Assembly (NCBI GenBank): GCA_947451145.1
Contig: CANFXW010000019.1
Coordinates: 1-63,826, forward strand
Reading direction: 5' to 3'
Length of the DNA stretch: 63,826 nucleotides
Source of the DNA: Sphingomonadaceae bacterium
GTDB taxonomy: Bacteria; Pseudomonadota; Alphaproteobacteria; Sphingomonadales; Sphingomonadaceae
Positions 46,005 through 55,190 of this stretch are shown here, piece after piece (positions within the stretch are counted from its first letter, which is position 1; each line of letters begins with the position of its first letter). The notes under the pieces were generated by a model. That model searched no databases, was not told the DNA's origin, and saw only the letters and a program-made list of their open reading frames with translations. Made by a program: the position numbers and the translations under genes.

Positions 46005-47276
46005 TTAAGCTCGCGTTATCCCATCTACAGCAATTGCAGGCGACGGAACAAATATGATTACGAGCAGAAATGCGGCCGCCAAAGCAGGCACGCCGATTGC
46101 CAGCCAACCGGCAAAAGACAAAGCGCAAAGCACCAGCGAAAGAGCCATCCGGTCACCCGCCCAACAGCTCCAGCGCGCACCAATTCCGCGCTTCACCACC
46201 AGCAACAGTCCGAACAGCATGAAAGGCCCAAAGGCCCGCTGCCACAGCGCCTCGCCTGGAACATAGGCGGTGGCGAAGACCAAAACTCCCGCAAGCACTA
46301 TATCAAACAGCCATCCGAAAGGTTGATCGGCTGCGAGTATTCCCTGTTTGCGGCCCAATGCATCCGATTGAATTTCTTCAATAATACTTGCCGTCTTGTG
46401 CAACAGCCACGCCGGCGCACAAAAACCGATAGCGACAGTGAACCAGCCAAACCAGCTGAGGCCCGCCACCATCGCGAGCAACAGCAGCGATGCCAAGGCA
46501 AGTGCCCGCCCGCCGGTTCCGGCATGGAGCAAAGCCGGTCCAAAACTGCGCACCGCAAATGTCGCAATTGCCAGTCCCGGCGACTTTCCGCGCCCACTCG
46601 TGTGGCGATCCATCCAGTCCAACTCGGCGCTCTGCGCCTGATCTTCATTGCGGATCAGCAGCCAGTGTCCGCTGGCGATTGTTCCCTGCGGCACGAGGCG
46701 TTGGGTGATGCCCGCCTGCAAAGCAATGCGCAGCAGGGCTGACCCGGCCTCAGCATCCGGTGAAAGATCGTTCAAACGCTCGGCCAGACTGCCCGGCAAG
46801 AGCATCAAACCCGCAGAAGCATGGTTCAGGTCTATCCGTTCATAACCCAGTGGAACTGCACTTTCCGCAGGCATTACAAGCACAACCGGCGTCTGCCCGA
46901 TCAATTCAACCGCATCCTTGACCGAAGGAACCAGACCGTCGGCAAAGACCAGCAGTTCGTCATTCGCGGTAACCAGCCCTGAAAGACCACGCGGTCCGGA
47001 GATCATGTGGAACCGCGCACCTGCACGCTCGGCAGCGTGTTGCAAGGCAATCAGATCGGCATCGAGCGCCTTCGCCACACAGGCAATGCGCTCGCACCCG
47101 GCCGCCAGCGCGACCAGCAACTGGTGCTGCGCAAGCGTAACACCGCCAAGCCGCAAAAATGCGCGAGGCAGAGGGCTTCCGACTTGAGCCGGTTCCATCA
47201 TCGATAGCAAAGCGACCCGCAGCGGCTTTCTCCTGTCAGGGGCCCATTCTTTAGAGCAGCCAGCAGGTGATGCCAA
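46005..47276 (-). CDS. Putative degenerate nucleotidyltransferase / CDP-alcohol phosphotransferase fusion
   Basis: About 423 residues from TTG 47276, six bases after the Hpt-like stop; ATG 47201 is an alternative and the start is uncertain. Residues ~20-215 resemble a sugar-nucleotidyltransferase fold (LRLGGVTLAQHQLLVAL, NDELLVFADGLVP) but without a clear catalytic signature. Residues ~250-420 have five to six membrane helices; QSDALGRKQG with FGWLFDIVLAG weakly parallels the DGxxAR...GxxxD motif of CDP-alcohol phosphotransferases, with the last Asp replaced by Ala. This architecture resembles bifunctional inositol-phosphate synthases, but the site looks degenerate. The family call is tentative. 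Confidence 0.5.
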   Translation of the reverse strand: MASPAGCSKEWAPDRRKPLRVALLSMMEPAQVGSPLPRAFLRLGGVTLAQHQLLVALAAGCERIACVAKALDADLIALQHAAERAGARFHMISGPRGLSGLVTANDELLVFADGLVPSVKDAVELIGQTPVVLVMPAESAVPLGYERIDLNHASAGLMLLPGSLAERLNDLSPDAEAGSALLRIALQAGITQRLVPQGTIASGHWLLIRNEDQAQSAELDWMDRHTSGRGKSPGLAIATFAVRSFGPALLHAGTGGRALALASLLLLAMVAGLSWFGWFTVAIGFCAPAWLLHKTASIIEEIQSDALGRKQGILAADQPFGWLFDIVLAGVLVFATAYVPGEALWQRAFGPFMLFGLLLVVKRGIGARWSCWAGDRMALSLVLCALSFAGWLAIGVPALAAAFLLVIIFVPSPAIAVDGITRA

Positions 47277-47282
47277 GTGAAG

Positions 47283-47585
47283 TCAGTGCGTGGTGAACTC
47301 GTCGAGAAAGCCCTGAATGCGGCGAATGATCCCCGGTTCACCGGGCACTCCCTCGAATGCCTCGTCAGCCAGTTCGATCAACGGTCTGGCGTGAAAGCTC
47401 GCCGCAACGCCTTTCAAACGGAGCGCCGCGACCTGCCAGTTGCCATCACAGCGGGCCCGGCGCAGCAGGTCCACCTGCCGCGCAACGCTCTCGGCAAAGA
47501 CGGCGCGCAGTTCACTGGCGAGCGCGGCGTCATCGCCGGCAGCTGCTGCCAAAGTTGCATCAAACTCAATCGCTTCGTAGGCCAT
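47283..47585 (-). CDS. Hpt-like protein lacking the phospho-acceptor His
   Basis: 100 residues, ATG 47585. The helix-bundle pattern ELRAVFAESVARQVDLLRRA is followed by ALRLKGVAASFHARPLIELA, which aligns with the Hpt motif AHxLKGxA. The phosphorylated His is Leu55 here, while the Lys-Gly after it is kept. It is the first gene of the minus-strand operon and lies 72 bp from the divergent coiled-coil gene. It may be a decoy or adaptor for a response regulator, or may not transfer phosphate at all. Confidence 0.7.
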   Translation of the reverse strand: MAYEAIEFDATLAAAAGDDAALASELRAVFAESVARQVDLLRRARCDGNWQVAALRLKGVAASFHARPLIELADEAFEGVPGEPGIIRRIQGFLDEFTTH

Positions 47586-47657
47586 ATTACAGGGAAATAG
47601 GCCGAAGTGGTTAAATGCTGGTTTATCCACAGGGTAAGACTGTGGTATCTCCGCGTT

Positions 47658-50270
47658 ATGACCGGGGGAACACGTATTATCGCTATCGGCGGCGGGGTCG
47701 ATCAAGACCAAGCTGCTGACGAGGCCATCGCCGCTGCTGGGCAGTCGTTTGACACGACCGCCACTGATGAATGGTATGAAGAGGAGCCGGTACAACGACC
47801 GGCGCACGGCTGGATCGTGCCACTGCTCGCACTGGCCGCGGTCGGCGCCTGGAGCGCGTTCTTTGTCTGGACCAACCAATGGATGGTTGGCGGCGTAACT
47901 CCGCAACAGGGCATATCCCTGACAACATCATGGGCCATCCCGGTGCTGCTCATTGCCGTTGCCTGGCTGATCGCCATGCGCTCAAGCCGCCGGGAAGCTC
48001 TGCGGTTTGGCGAAACGGCCCGGCTGCTGTCTGATGAATCAGCGCGGCTCGAGCAGCGACTGACCACCGTCAACCGCGAGCTCAGTCTGGCACGAGAATT
48101 CCTCGCATCGCAATCGCGCGATCTGGAATCGCTGGGCCGCACGGCGAGTGAAAAGCTGTCGCAACATGCAGATCACCTGCAATCGCTGGTTCAGAACAAC
48201 GGATCGCAGATAGAGGCCATCGCCACCGTCAGCACCACCGCGCTCGACAATATGGAGAAACTGCGCGGGCACCTGCCTGTGATTGCCAGCTCGGCCAAGG
48301 ACGTTGCGAACAATATCGGCAATGCCGGCCGCACTGCCCATGCCCAGCTGAGCGAAATGATTGACGGCTTCAAGCGCCTCAACGAATTCGGTCAGGCGAG
48401 CGAAACCCACGTCGATAATCTGCGGGCACGGATCGACAATGTCGTCGAATTCCTCGGCACGCGCCTTGATGACTTGCGCGAACGGGCAGAAACCCGGTTT
48501 GCCGAGATTGAGGCGAAGAACGCCGATTTCGGCGAACGGATGAACGCCAATGAGGATGAAGTTCTGGCCTCAATACGCGAGCGGTCACGTGAGTTGCTGG
48601 ACGAACTGGCAGCTGTTCGCGAAACTCTCGAATCGCAGGAAACCGAGAGCCTGAACGCATTCCGCTCGCGCCTGGAAGTGCTGCGCGAAGAGAGTGCCAC
48701 CCTCGCCCGCGCGCTGCGTGACGGTGAGACTGGTGCGATGGAAGCCTTGGGCAGGACGCGCGACCAACTGGAGCGCAGCGTCAAGGAAATGCTTGAACGG
48801 ATCGATGCGCTGGACGCCCAGGCGATGGCGGCATCGCGCAGCCGCATCGCACAGCTTTCCGAGGAAGCCGGAAACTTTGATGCCCGTCTGGCCGAGCGCA
48901 ATCGCCTGTTTGCCGAAGAGACCGAGCGACGCGCAGTGCTGGCGCACGAAGCCCATCTCGCTCACGCTGAAAAACTTGATGCCGCAATCGCCGGAATTGA
49001 CGAGCGATTGAAGGCGCGCACAGAAGAGCACGAGGCCCACAGCCTCAAGATCAGCGAAAGCGGCGAAGCCATCGCCGCACAACTTGATGCTGCGGGCAGC
49101 CGCGTCGCTGCCATTGCCGCCCAGGTTACTCAGGCGGACAGTCAATTGGGTACAAGTCTCGCCAAGCTGACCGCGCAGCTGGAGAGCAGCCAATCAGCGC
49201 TGGTCGAATCCAGCAGCGCAATTGCCCGTCTCACCGATGACAGTGTCCGCCTGCTCGAACTGCTGCAAGCCAGCGCCCAGCAGAGCAACGATCGTCTGCC
49301 TGAAGCACTTGCCCATGGCGAGGCACGGCTTGAAGAATTCGAACAACGGATTGCCGCGCTTCGCGATGGCGTTGAGCAGACTGCAACCCGCAGTGAAGCG
49401 GTGGCAAAGAGTGTCGAGGCAACGCGCAGTTCCATCAGACTGTCGCTCGGCGAAATCGGTGCCCTGCAACGCGGCCTGGAGGATGGCGCGGTTCGCCACG
49501 GCCATGTGCTGGGCGATCTCAGGACTTCACTCGAAAGTCTTGATGCCGAAAGCACACGCCTTGCCGAATTCTCGCAAGGTGAACTCACGGCAGCCCTGAA
49601 CTCGCTAACCGAAGCCACCAAGCAGGCGGTTACCATCCTCGAGCAATCGGGCACCCGAACCATCGCCTCACTGGCGGAAAAGCTGGGCGAGGAGAGCGGC
49701 GCGACAATCGAACGTGTGCTGCGCACCCGGACTGCGGAAGCGGTTGGTGCCTTGGAAGAGGCAGCCGGCCATGCCGCAGGCGTCAGCCGCGAATCGGCGA
49801 TCCAGCTGCGCGATCAACTCGCCCGCATCGACGAACTGACCGGCAACCTTGAACGCCGCGTCGATCAGGCCCGTCAGCGCGCCGAAGAACAGGTCGATAG
49901 CGATTTCTCGCGCCGGGTGGCCTTGATCACCGAAAGCCTGAATTCCAATTCGATCGACATTGCCAAGGCACTGTCGAGCGATGTTACTGATACGGCCTGG
50001 GCATCCTATCTGCGCGGCGATCGCGGCGTTTTCACGCGCCGGGCGGTACGCCTGCTCGAAACGCAGGAAGCCCGTTCAATCGCGCAAATCTATGGCGAGG
50101 ACAGCGAATTCCGCGAACATGTCAGCCGCTACATCCACGATTTCGAAGCCATGCTGCGCCAGTTGCTCTCAACCCGCGATGGTCATGCCCTCAGCGTGAC
50201 CTTGCTCTCATCGGATATGGGCAAACTCTACGTAGCGCTGGCCCAGGCACTGGAGCGATTGCGGACTTAG
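47658..50270 (+). CDS. Large coiled-coil inner-membrane protein, unknown function
   Basis: 870 residues. A short acidic N-terminus, two transmembrane helices (~52-72 and ~91-107), then about 650 residues of predicted coiled coil rich in Glu, Arg, Ala and Leu (for example RIDNVVEFLGTRLDDLRERA), and a compact C-terminal ~100-residue end. This resembles polarity/division or chemoreceptor-like scaffold proteins of alphaproteobacteria, but no named family is recognised. It is divergent from the Hpt-like operon and may share its promoter region. It ends with a four-base overlap with the convergent DUF1467 gene. Confidence 0.6.
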   Translation: MTGGTRIIAIGGGVDQDQAADEAIAAAGQSFDTTATDEWYEEEPVQRPAHGWIVPLLALAAVGAWSAFFVWTNQWMVGGVTPQQGISLTTSWAIPVLLIAVAWLIAMRSSRREALRFGETARLLSDESARLEQRLTTVNRELSLAREFLASQSRDLESLGRTASEKLSQHADHLQSLVQNNGSQIEAIATVSTTALDNMEKLRGHLPVIASSAKDVANNIGNAGRTAHAQLSEMIDGFKRLNEFGQASETHVDNLRARIDNVVEFLGTRLDDLRERAETRFAEIEAKNADFGERMNANEDEVLASIRERSRELLDELAAVRETLESQETESLNAFRSRLEVLREESATLARALRDGETGAMEALGRTRDQLERSVKEMLERIDALDAQAMAASRSRIAQLSEEAGNFDARLAERNRLFAEETERRAVLAHEAHLAHAEKLDAAIAGIDERLKARTEEHEAHSLKISESGEAIAAQLDAAGSRVAAIAAQVTQADSQLGTSLAKLTAQLESSQSALVESSSAIARLTDDSVRLLELLQASAQQSNDRLPEALAHGEARLEEFEQRIAALRDGVEQTATRSEAVAKSVEATRSSIRLSLGEIGALQRGLEDGAVRHGHVLGDLRTSLESLDAESTRLAEFSQGELTAALNSLTEATKQAVTILEQSGTRTIASLAEKLGEESGATIERVLRTRTAEAVGALEEAAGHAAGVSRESAIQLRDQLARIDELTGNLERRVDQARQRAEEQVDSDFSRRVALITESLNSNSIDIAKALSSDVTDTAWASYLRGDRGVFTRRAVRLLETQEARSIAQIYGEDSEFREHVSRYIHDFEAMLRQLLSTRDGHALSVTLLSSDMGKLYVALAQALERLRT

Positions 50271-50572
50271 CTTCGCTCACCGTGCAAGTTGGGCGCACAG
50301 CCGGTGTAATCGAGATCAGCTGCGGTTATCCAGCCTTCGACATAGTTCAACAGAAACAGCCCAAACAGAATGGCGCTCAGGATTGTTGCGCGCTTCATGA
50401 TACGCCTGGGCTGAAAATTGACCGGCGCGCTAGCTACTTGGCCGGGCACCATCCTGCTATCTTTGCCTTGTGCTTCCTCATCCATATGCGTGCGGTTGCC
50501 AAACGGCATTACCAGGAATGCGCTCAGCACCCAAAACAGGAAGTAGATCGCGAGCATCGAAGTCCAGCGCAT
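50267..50572 (-). CDS. DUF1467 family membrane protein
   Basis: 101 residues from ATG 50572, five bases after the rnj stop. The opening MRWTSMLAIYFLFWVLSAFL and MPFGNRT, with a second helix at ~68-84, are those of DUF1467, a small inner-membrane family in alphaproteobacteria that is usually found near rnj. The function is unknown. It is the last gene of the nuo-birA-coaX-rnj string. Confidence 0.85.
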   Translation of the reverse strand: MRWTSMLAIYFLFWVLSAFLVMPFGNRTHMDEEAQGKDSRMVPGQVASAPVNFQPRRIMKRATILSAILFGLFLLNYVEGWITAADLDYTGCAPNLHGERS

Positions 50573-50577
50573 CAGCC

Positions 50578-52209
50578 CTACTCCACTACCATCACGTGAA
50601 CCTGCGGCTTCTTGCCGCACCAACGCTGTGCCGCGCGGCGGGCGGCCAGACGGGCCGCTTCGATTATCTCTTCCTTGTCATGGGCCTTTGCACCCTTCAG
50701 CTTGCCGAGCGCAGTAATGACATCGTCTTCTGCTTCATCGCGGAAGGCATCGTAATCTTCTTCAAGCGGCAACCCCAGTCCGGCGACCTGCGCCTGCTTG
50801 CCCGGCCCAACAGTGACCATGACCACTCCGTTCTGTGCAAGGCGTCGGCGCATAACCATTGCCATGCCGCCAGCCGGGGCAATGATATCCCCATCGAGCA
50901 ACAGCCGCCCGCTACGCACTTCGCCAAATTTACCGGGCTTGCCCGGTGCCAGGCGAACCAGATCACCATTCTTTTGGATCACCTGCTTTGGGATGCCGCA
51001 TTCTTTGGCGAACCGCGCCTGCTCGTGCATGTGCCGGACTTCACCGTGCACCGGCATCAGGATCTGGGGACGAATCCAACCATAGAGCGCTTTGAGCTCA
51101 GGCCTGCCCGGGTGCCCGGAAACGTGAATATGGCTTTGGCGATCAGTAACGATCAGAACGCCATCTCCTGCCAGCTTGTTCTGGATGCGGCCAATGGCGA
51201 TCTCATTGCCGGGGATCTGACGGCTGGAGAACAGCACGACATCGCCTGATTCCAGACCAATATCGTGATTGCCCTCTGCGATGCGGGCCAGAGCCGCGCG
51301 CGATTCCCCCTGCCCGCCGGTAGCGACAATCATCACCTCACCGCGCGGCAGGTTCATTGCCGTTTTGGGGTCGATGACATCGGGAAAGTCCTTGAGGTAA
51401 CCCGAGGCTTGCGCGACCTCTATAATGCGGTCAAGCGAACGCCCGCTGACGCAAAGCTTGCGCCCGCATGCACTGGCGACCTCGCCCAGCGTCTGCAATC
51501 GCGCTACGTTGGAGGCAAAGGTCGTCACCAGAACGCGGCGGCCTTTATGTTTGCCAACTTCAGCGAGCAGACCGCGGAAAACATCACCTTCCGAGCCTGA
51601 AGCCTCAGGATTGAATACGTTGGTCGAGTCGCAGACCATCGCGAGCACGCCTTCGTCACCGATGCGTGTCAGTTCATCCGGGGTCGCGGGTACGCCGACC
51701 AGCGGCTCGTCATCCAGCTTCCAGTCGCCGGTGTGGAAGATCCGGCCATAGGGCGTTTCGATAACCAGCGCGTTGCCCTCGGCGATCGAGTGGGCGAGCG
51801 GGACATAGCGGATGCCGAATGGCCCCAAGTCAAAGTTCTCAAGATCGCGGACGACATTGAGTTCGACCTTGCCGAGCAGCCCTGCCTCTTCCAATTTCTT
51901 CGCCACCAGTCTGGCGGTGAACGGCGTGGCATAGAGCGGAACGCCAAGCTCTTCGGCAAAATAGGGCACCGCACCGATGTGATCCTCATGCGCATGTGTC
52001 AGGACGACACCGAGCAAATCGGCTTTGCGCTCTTCGATGAAATCGAGATCAGCGAAAACAAGCTCGGTGCCGGGGTATTCATTGGCACCAAAAGTCATAC
52101 CCAAATCGACCATCAGCCACTTGCCCTGACAGCCGTAGAGATTGACGTTCATGCCAATTTCGCCCGATCCGCCGAGCGCGCAAAAAATCAGTTCATTTTC
52201 AGGTTTCAT
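50578..52209 (-). CDS. rnj: Ribonuclease J
   Basis: 543 residues. Metallo-beta-lactamase fold with the zinc ligands in LTHAHEDHIGAVPYF, and beta-CASP motifs FHTGDWKLDD, CDSTNVFNPEASGSEG, TGGQGESRAAL and MPVHGEVRHM. It has 5'-3' exonuclease and endonuclease activity on RNA. It lies six bases after coaX. Confidence 0.95.
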   Translation of the reverse strand: MKPENELIFCALGGSGEIGMNVNLYGCQGKWLMVDLGMTFGANEYPGTELVFADLDFIEERKADLLGVVLTHAHEDHIGAVPYFAEELGVPLYATPFTARLVAKKLEEAGLLGKVELNVVRDLENFDLGPFGIRYVPLAHSIAEGNALVIETPYGRIFHTGDWKLDDEPLVGVPATPDELTRIGDEGVLAMVCDSTNVFNPEASGSEGDVFRGLLAEVGKHKGRRVLVTTFASNVARLQTLGEVASACGRKLCVSGRSLDRIIEVAQASGYLKDFPDVIDPKTAMNLPRGEVMIVATGGQGESRAALARIAEGNHDIGLESGDVVLFSSRQIPGNEIAIGRIQNKLAGDGVLIVTDRQSHIHVSGHPGRPELKALYGWIRPQILMPVHGEVRHMHEQARFAKECGIPKQVIQKNGDLVRLAPGKPGKFGEVRSGRLLLDGDIIAPAGGMAMVMRRRLAQNGVVMVTVGPGKQAQVAGLGLPLEEDYDAFRDEAEDDVITALGKLKGAKAHDKEEIIEAARLAARRAAQRWCGKKPQVHVMVVE

Positions 52210-52215
52210 CCGGGC

Positions 52216-52989
52216 TTAAAGGGCGCGTTCCGCGAGAATAGCAAGACCATCCAGCATCAGATCGGGATCAACTTCATCAAAAATGTTGGTGTGCTCGTGA
52301 AATAACACGGCCAAGCCACCGGTAGCCACAACCTTGGTCGGCCTGCCGATCTCGGCGCGCATGCGAGCAATCAGACCTTCCATCATCGCGACATAGCCCC
52401 AGAATACGCCAATCAGCATCTGGTCCTCGGTATTGGTACCGATAACCGAGTCATTCTTGGGCGCTTCAATGGCAATGCGCGGCAGCATGGCGGTGTTACC
52501 GACCAATGCGTCGAGCGAAAGGTTGATGCCCGGTGCAATGATCCCGCCCTTGTAGGCCCCGCGAAAATCAACAACATCAAATGTTGTCGCCGTGCCGAAA
52601 TCAACGACGATCAGGTCGCCGGGGTACTTGGCATGGGCAGCAACGGCATTAACCGCACGATCCGCACCCAGCGAGCCTGGCTGATCAACATCGACATCGA
52701 TCGCGTAGCTCGCGGCACCCTGACCAGCCACCAAGGGATCGATATTGAAGTAATGTTTGCACAGCACCTCAAGATTGTGCAGCGCGCGCGGCACCACGGT
52801 AGAGACAATGATCTGGTCGATCTCGCTGGCTTTAACCCCCCGGATCTCCAGCAGCTGCATCAACCAGACAGCATATTCGTCGCCGGTGCGGCGCGCATCG
52901 GTGGCGATGCGCCAGCGCGCCTTGATCTTGCGGCCTTCCAGCAGCGCAAAAACCACGTTTGTATTGCCAGCATCAATCGCGAGCAGCAT
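52216..52989 (-). CDS. coaX: Type III pantothenate kinase
   Basis: 257 residues. [16 protein letters not shown] is the phosphate loop with the catalytic Asp; [32 protein letters not shown] and [15 protein letters not shown] are the other motifs. It phosphorylates pantothenate in the first step of CoA synthesis. It sits between birA and rnj in the usual order. Confidence 0.96.
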   Translation of the reverse strand: MLLAIDAGNTNVVFALLEGRKIKARWRIATDARRTGDEYAVWLMQLLEIRGVKASEIDQIIVSTVVPRALHNLEVLCKHYFNIDPLVAGQGAASYAIDVDVDQPGSLGADRAVNAVAAHAKYPGDLIVVDFGTATTFDVVDFRGAYKGGIIAPGINLSLDALVGNTAMLPRIAIEAPKNDSVIGTNTEDQMLIGVFWGYVAMMEGLIARMRAEIGRPTKVVATGGLAVLFHEHTNIFDEVDPDLMLDGLAILAERAL

Positions 52990-53000
52990 GGGCCCTGTCC

Positions 53001-53720
53001 CTATTGCGGGCCAGCGAGGCGAACCTCACCGGCATGGATGCTGCGCTTCGTGCCGTCTGCGAGACGCAAGAGCAAGGCTCCATCATCGCCTAGCCCCGCA
53101 AAAGTGCCTGAAATGGCTGGCTCACCCGGTTCGCCAACCAGCAAGGCCGTACCTTGCGGATGCGCTGCGACCTGCCAACGGGCGATAACCGGACCCAGCC
53201 CATAGGTCCGCCAGCGGACGAGTTCGGTGGCGAAGCACTCTGCCAAGGCTGCGGCAAACAAGTCCCGGTCGGGTGCCGGGCCGAATTCGGTAAGCGCAAC
53301 AGTTTTGCGATCAGACAACACTGGCGCGGAAGCAAGGTTCACACCGATCCCGACAACCACTTCATCGCCAACCCGTTCAAGCAGAATTCCGGCCAGTTTG
53401 GCCTGCCTGATCATCACGTCGTTGGGCCATTTGAGCAGCGCCAACTGCGGCGGATTCAGGAGCGGTGTGATCGCTTCATGCAATGCCAACCCGGCAACCA
53501 GTGCGAGACTGGCGAGCGGCGGATCGCCGGTTGCGGACTGCACTACGGTGGAGCCCATGAAGTTTCCCGCGCCATCAAACCATTCGCGCCCCTGTCGACC
53601 GCGTCCTGCAGTCTGCCGGTCCGCGATCAGCCAATCTCCTTCGCGCACGGCTTCATGGCGCGACAAACGCGCGGCGAGTTCGGCATTGGTTGATGGCGTG
53701 CTGGAAAGGTGTTCGATCAA
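53001..53720 (-). CDS. birA: Biotin-[acetyl-CoA carboxylase] ligase
   Basis: 239 residues from TTG 53720, six bases after nuo[21 protein letters not shown] (biotinoyl-AMP site) and [10 protein letters not shown] identify the catalytic domain. There is no N-terminal helix-turn-helix domain, so it is a ligase but not the BirA repressor. It biotinylates AccB. Confidence 0.93.
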   Translation of the reverse strand: MIEHLSSTPSTNAELAARLSRHEAVREGDWLIADRQTAGRGRQGREWFDGAGNFMGSTVVQSATGDPPLASLALVAGLALHEAITPLLNPPQLALLKWPNDVMIRQAKLAGILLERVGDEVVVGIGVNLASAPVLSDRKTVALTEFGPAPDRDLFAAALAECFATELVRWRTYGLGPVIARWQVAAHPQGTALLVGEPGEPAISGTFAGLGDDGALLLRLADGTKRSIHAGEVRLAGPQ

Positions 53721-53726
53721 CGCGCG

Positions 53727-55190
53727 TCAGACAAGGTGGAACAGCGCGGCCGCAGCCTTGTCCGCATAGCTGGCAAGGCACTTGGTGGCGAGATAGCCGA
53801 GCGGCGAGATCGCAAGCGTGGCGATCAGCAGCAGCGCCTGATGCACCCAGTCGCTCTTGCCCCATGCCTTGCCCACCGGCTCGTCGAAGTACATGACCTT
53901 GACGACCTTGAGGTAATAGAAAGCGCCAATCACGCTCGCAGCAATACCGATGGCGGCAAGCGGGATCAGCCCAGCCTGAACAGCCGCCTGGAACACAACA
54001 AACTTGCCCCAGAAGCCGAACAGCGGCGGAATGCCGGCAAGGCTGAACATCACCGCAGCAATGCACAGCGCCAAGACGCGGCGCTCGCGTGAAAGTCCGG
54101 CAAGATCGGCAATTGCCTCAACCGGATCGCCATTCTCATCCTTGAGCATCAGCACGGCGACGAAACCTGCGACAGTCATGGCGACATAGATCGCGAGATA
54201 GGTCAGCATCGCCGCCGCACCTGCGGGTGTTGCAGCGGCTAGGCCGATCAGGATGAAGCCGACATTGTTGATCGATGAATAGGCCAACAGGCGCTTGATG
54301 TTTGACTGTCCGATTGCGCCCAGCGCGCCAACAATGATCGAAGCCAATGCGGCGAATATGACGATCTGCTGCCAGACGTGAACCTGTGCACCAAAGGCAT
54401 CGAGCGCCACCCGCATGGTCAGCGCCATGGCGGCAACCTTGGGCGCCGAGGCAAAGAACAGGGTTACCGGCGTCGGTGCGCCTTCATACACGTCGGGCGT
54501 CCACATGTGGAACGGTACGGCGCTGATCTTGAAGGCAAGGCCCGCAAGAACAAAGGTCACCGCGACAATCATGCCAGCGTTCATGCCCGATGTCGTGGCG
54601 GCGTGAATGCCGTCAAAGCTCGTCGTTCCGGCGAAGCCATAGACCAGACTCATGCCAAACAATAGGATGCCGCTGGCCAGCGCGCCAAGCACGAAATACT
54701 TGAGGCCAGCCTCGGCCGAGCGTTCGTCCGTTCGCAGGAATGCAGCCAGCACATAGGCGGCCAGCGAGTTCATTTCGAGGCCGATATAGAGCGAGATCAG
54801 GTCGGTTGCCGAAACCATGATGCCCATACCGAGCGTCGCGAACAGGACCAGCACCGGATATTCGGCACGCATTGCCTTGGCTTGATCGAAGAACGCAGGC
54901 GCAACGAGAAGGGAAGCACCCGCCGCAGCATAAATCAGCAACTTGGCGTAGGCAGCAAATGCATCGACGCGCAACTGACCGTAAAAAAGCAGCGTATCAG
55001 CCCCCTCGGCACCGCTGCACAGTGCGGGGACAACCAGTACGGCGGATACAGCCAACATGGCAACCGCAGCCCATGTGATCAGCCGGCTGGCCTTATCGCC
55101 ACCCCATGCTGCAACGAGCAGCAATGCGAGGCCGGCAAGGCTCAACACTTGTTCAGGCGCGATCAGGCGCAGGACATGGCCCCAGTCCAT
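53727..55190 (-). CDS. nuoN: NADH-quinone oxidoreductase subunit N
   Basis: 487 residues, fourteen-helix antiporter-like subunit. MRAEYPVLVLFATLGMGIMV, FKISAVPFHMWTPDVYEGAP and LLAYSSINNVGFILIG (proton-channel Lys in the first of these) are typical. It forms part of the proton-pumping membrane arm of complex I. Its start overlaps the nuoM stop by one base (TAATG). Confidence 0.97.
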   Translation of the reverse strand: MDWGHVLRLIAPEQVLSLAGLALLLVAAWGGDKASRLITWAAVAMLAVSAVLVVPALCSGAEGADTLLFYGQLRVDAFAAYAKLLIYAAAGASLLVAPAFFDQAKAMRAEYPVLVLFATLGMGIMVSATDLISLYIGLEMNSLAAYVLAAFLRTDERSAEAGLKYFVLGALASGILLFGMSLVYGFAGTTSFDGIHAATTSGMNAGMIVAVTFVLAGLAFKISAVPFHMWTPDVYEGAPTPVTLFFASAPKVAAMALTMRVALDAFGAQVHVWQQIVIFAALASIIVGALGAIGQSNIKRLLAYSSINNVGFILIGLAAATPAGAAAMLTYLAIYVAMTVAGFVAVLMLKDENGDPVEAIADLAGLSRERRVLALCIAAVMFSLAGIPPLFGFWGKFVVFQAAVQAGLIPLAAIGIAASVIGAFYYLKVVKVMYFDEPVGKAWGKSDWVHQALLLIATLAISPLGYLATKCLASYADKAAAALFHLV

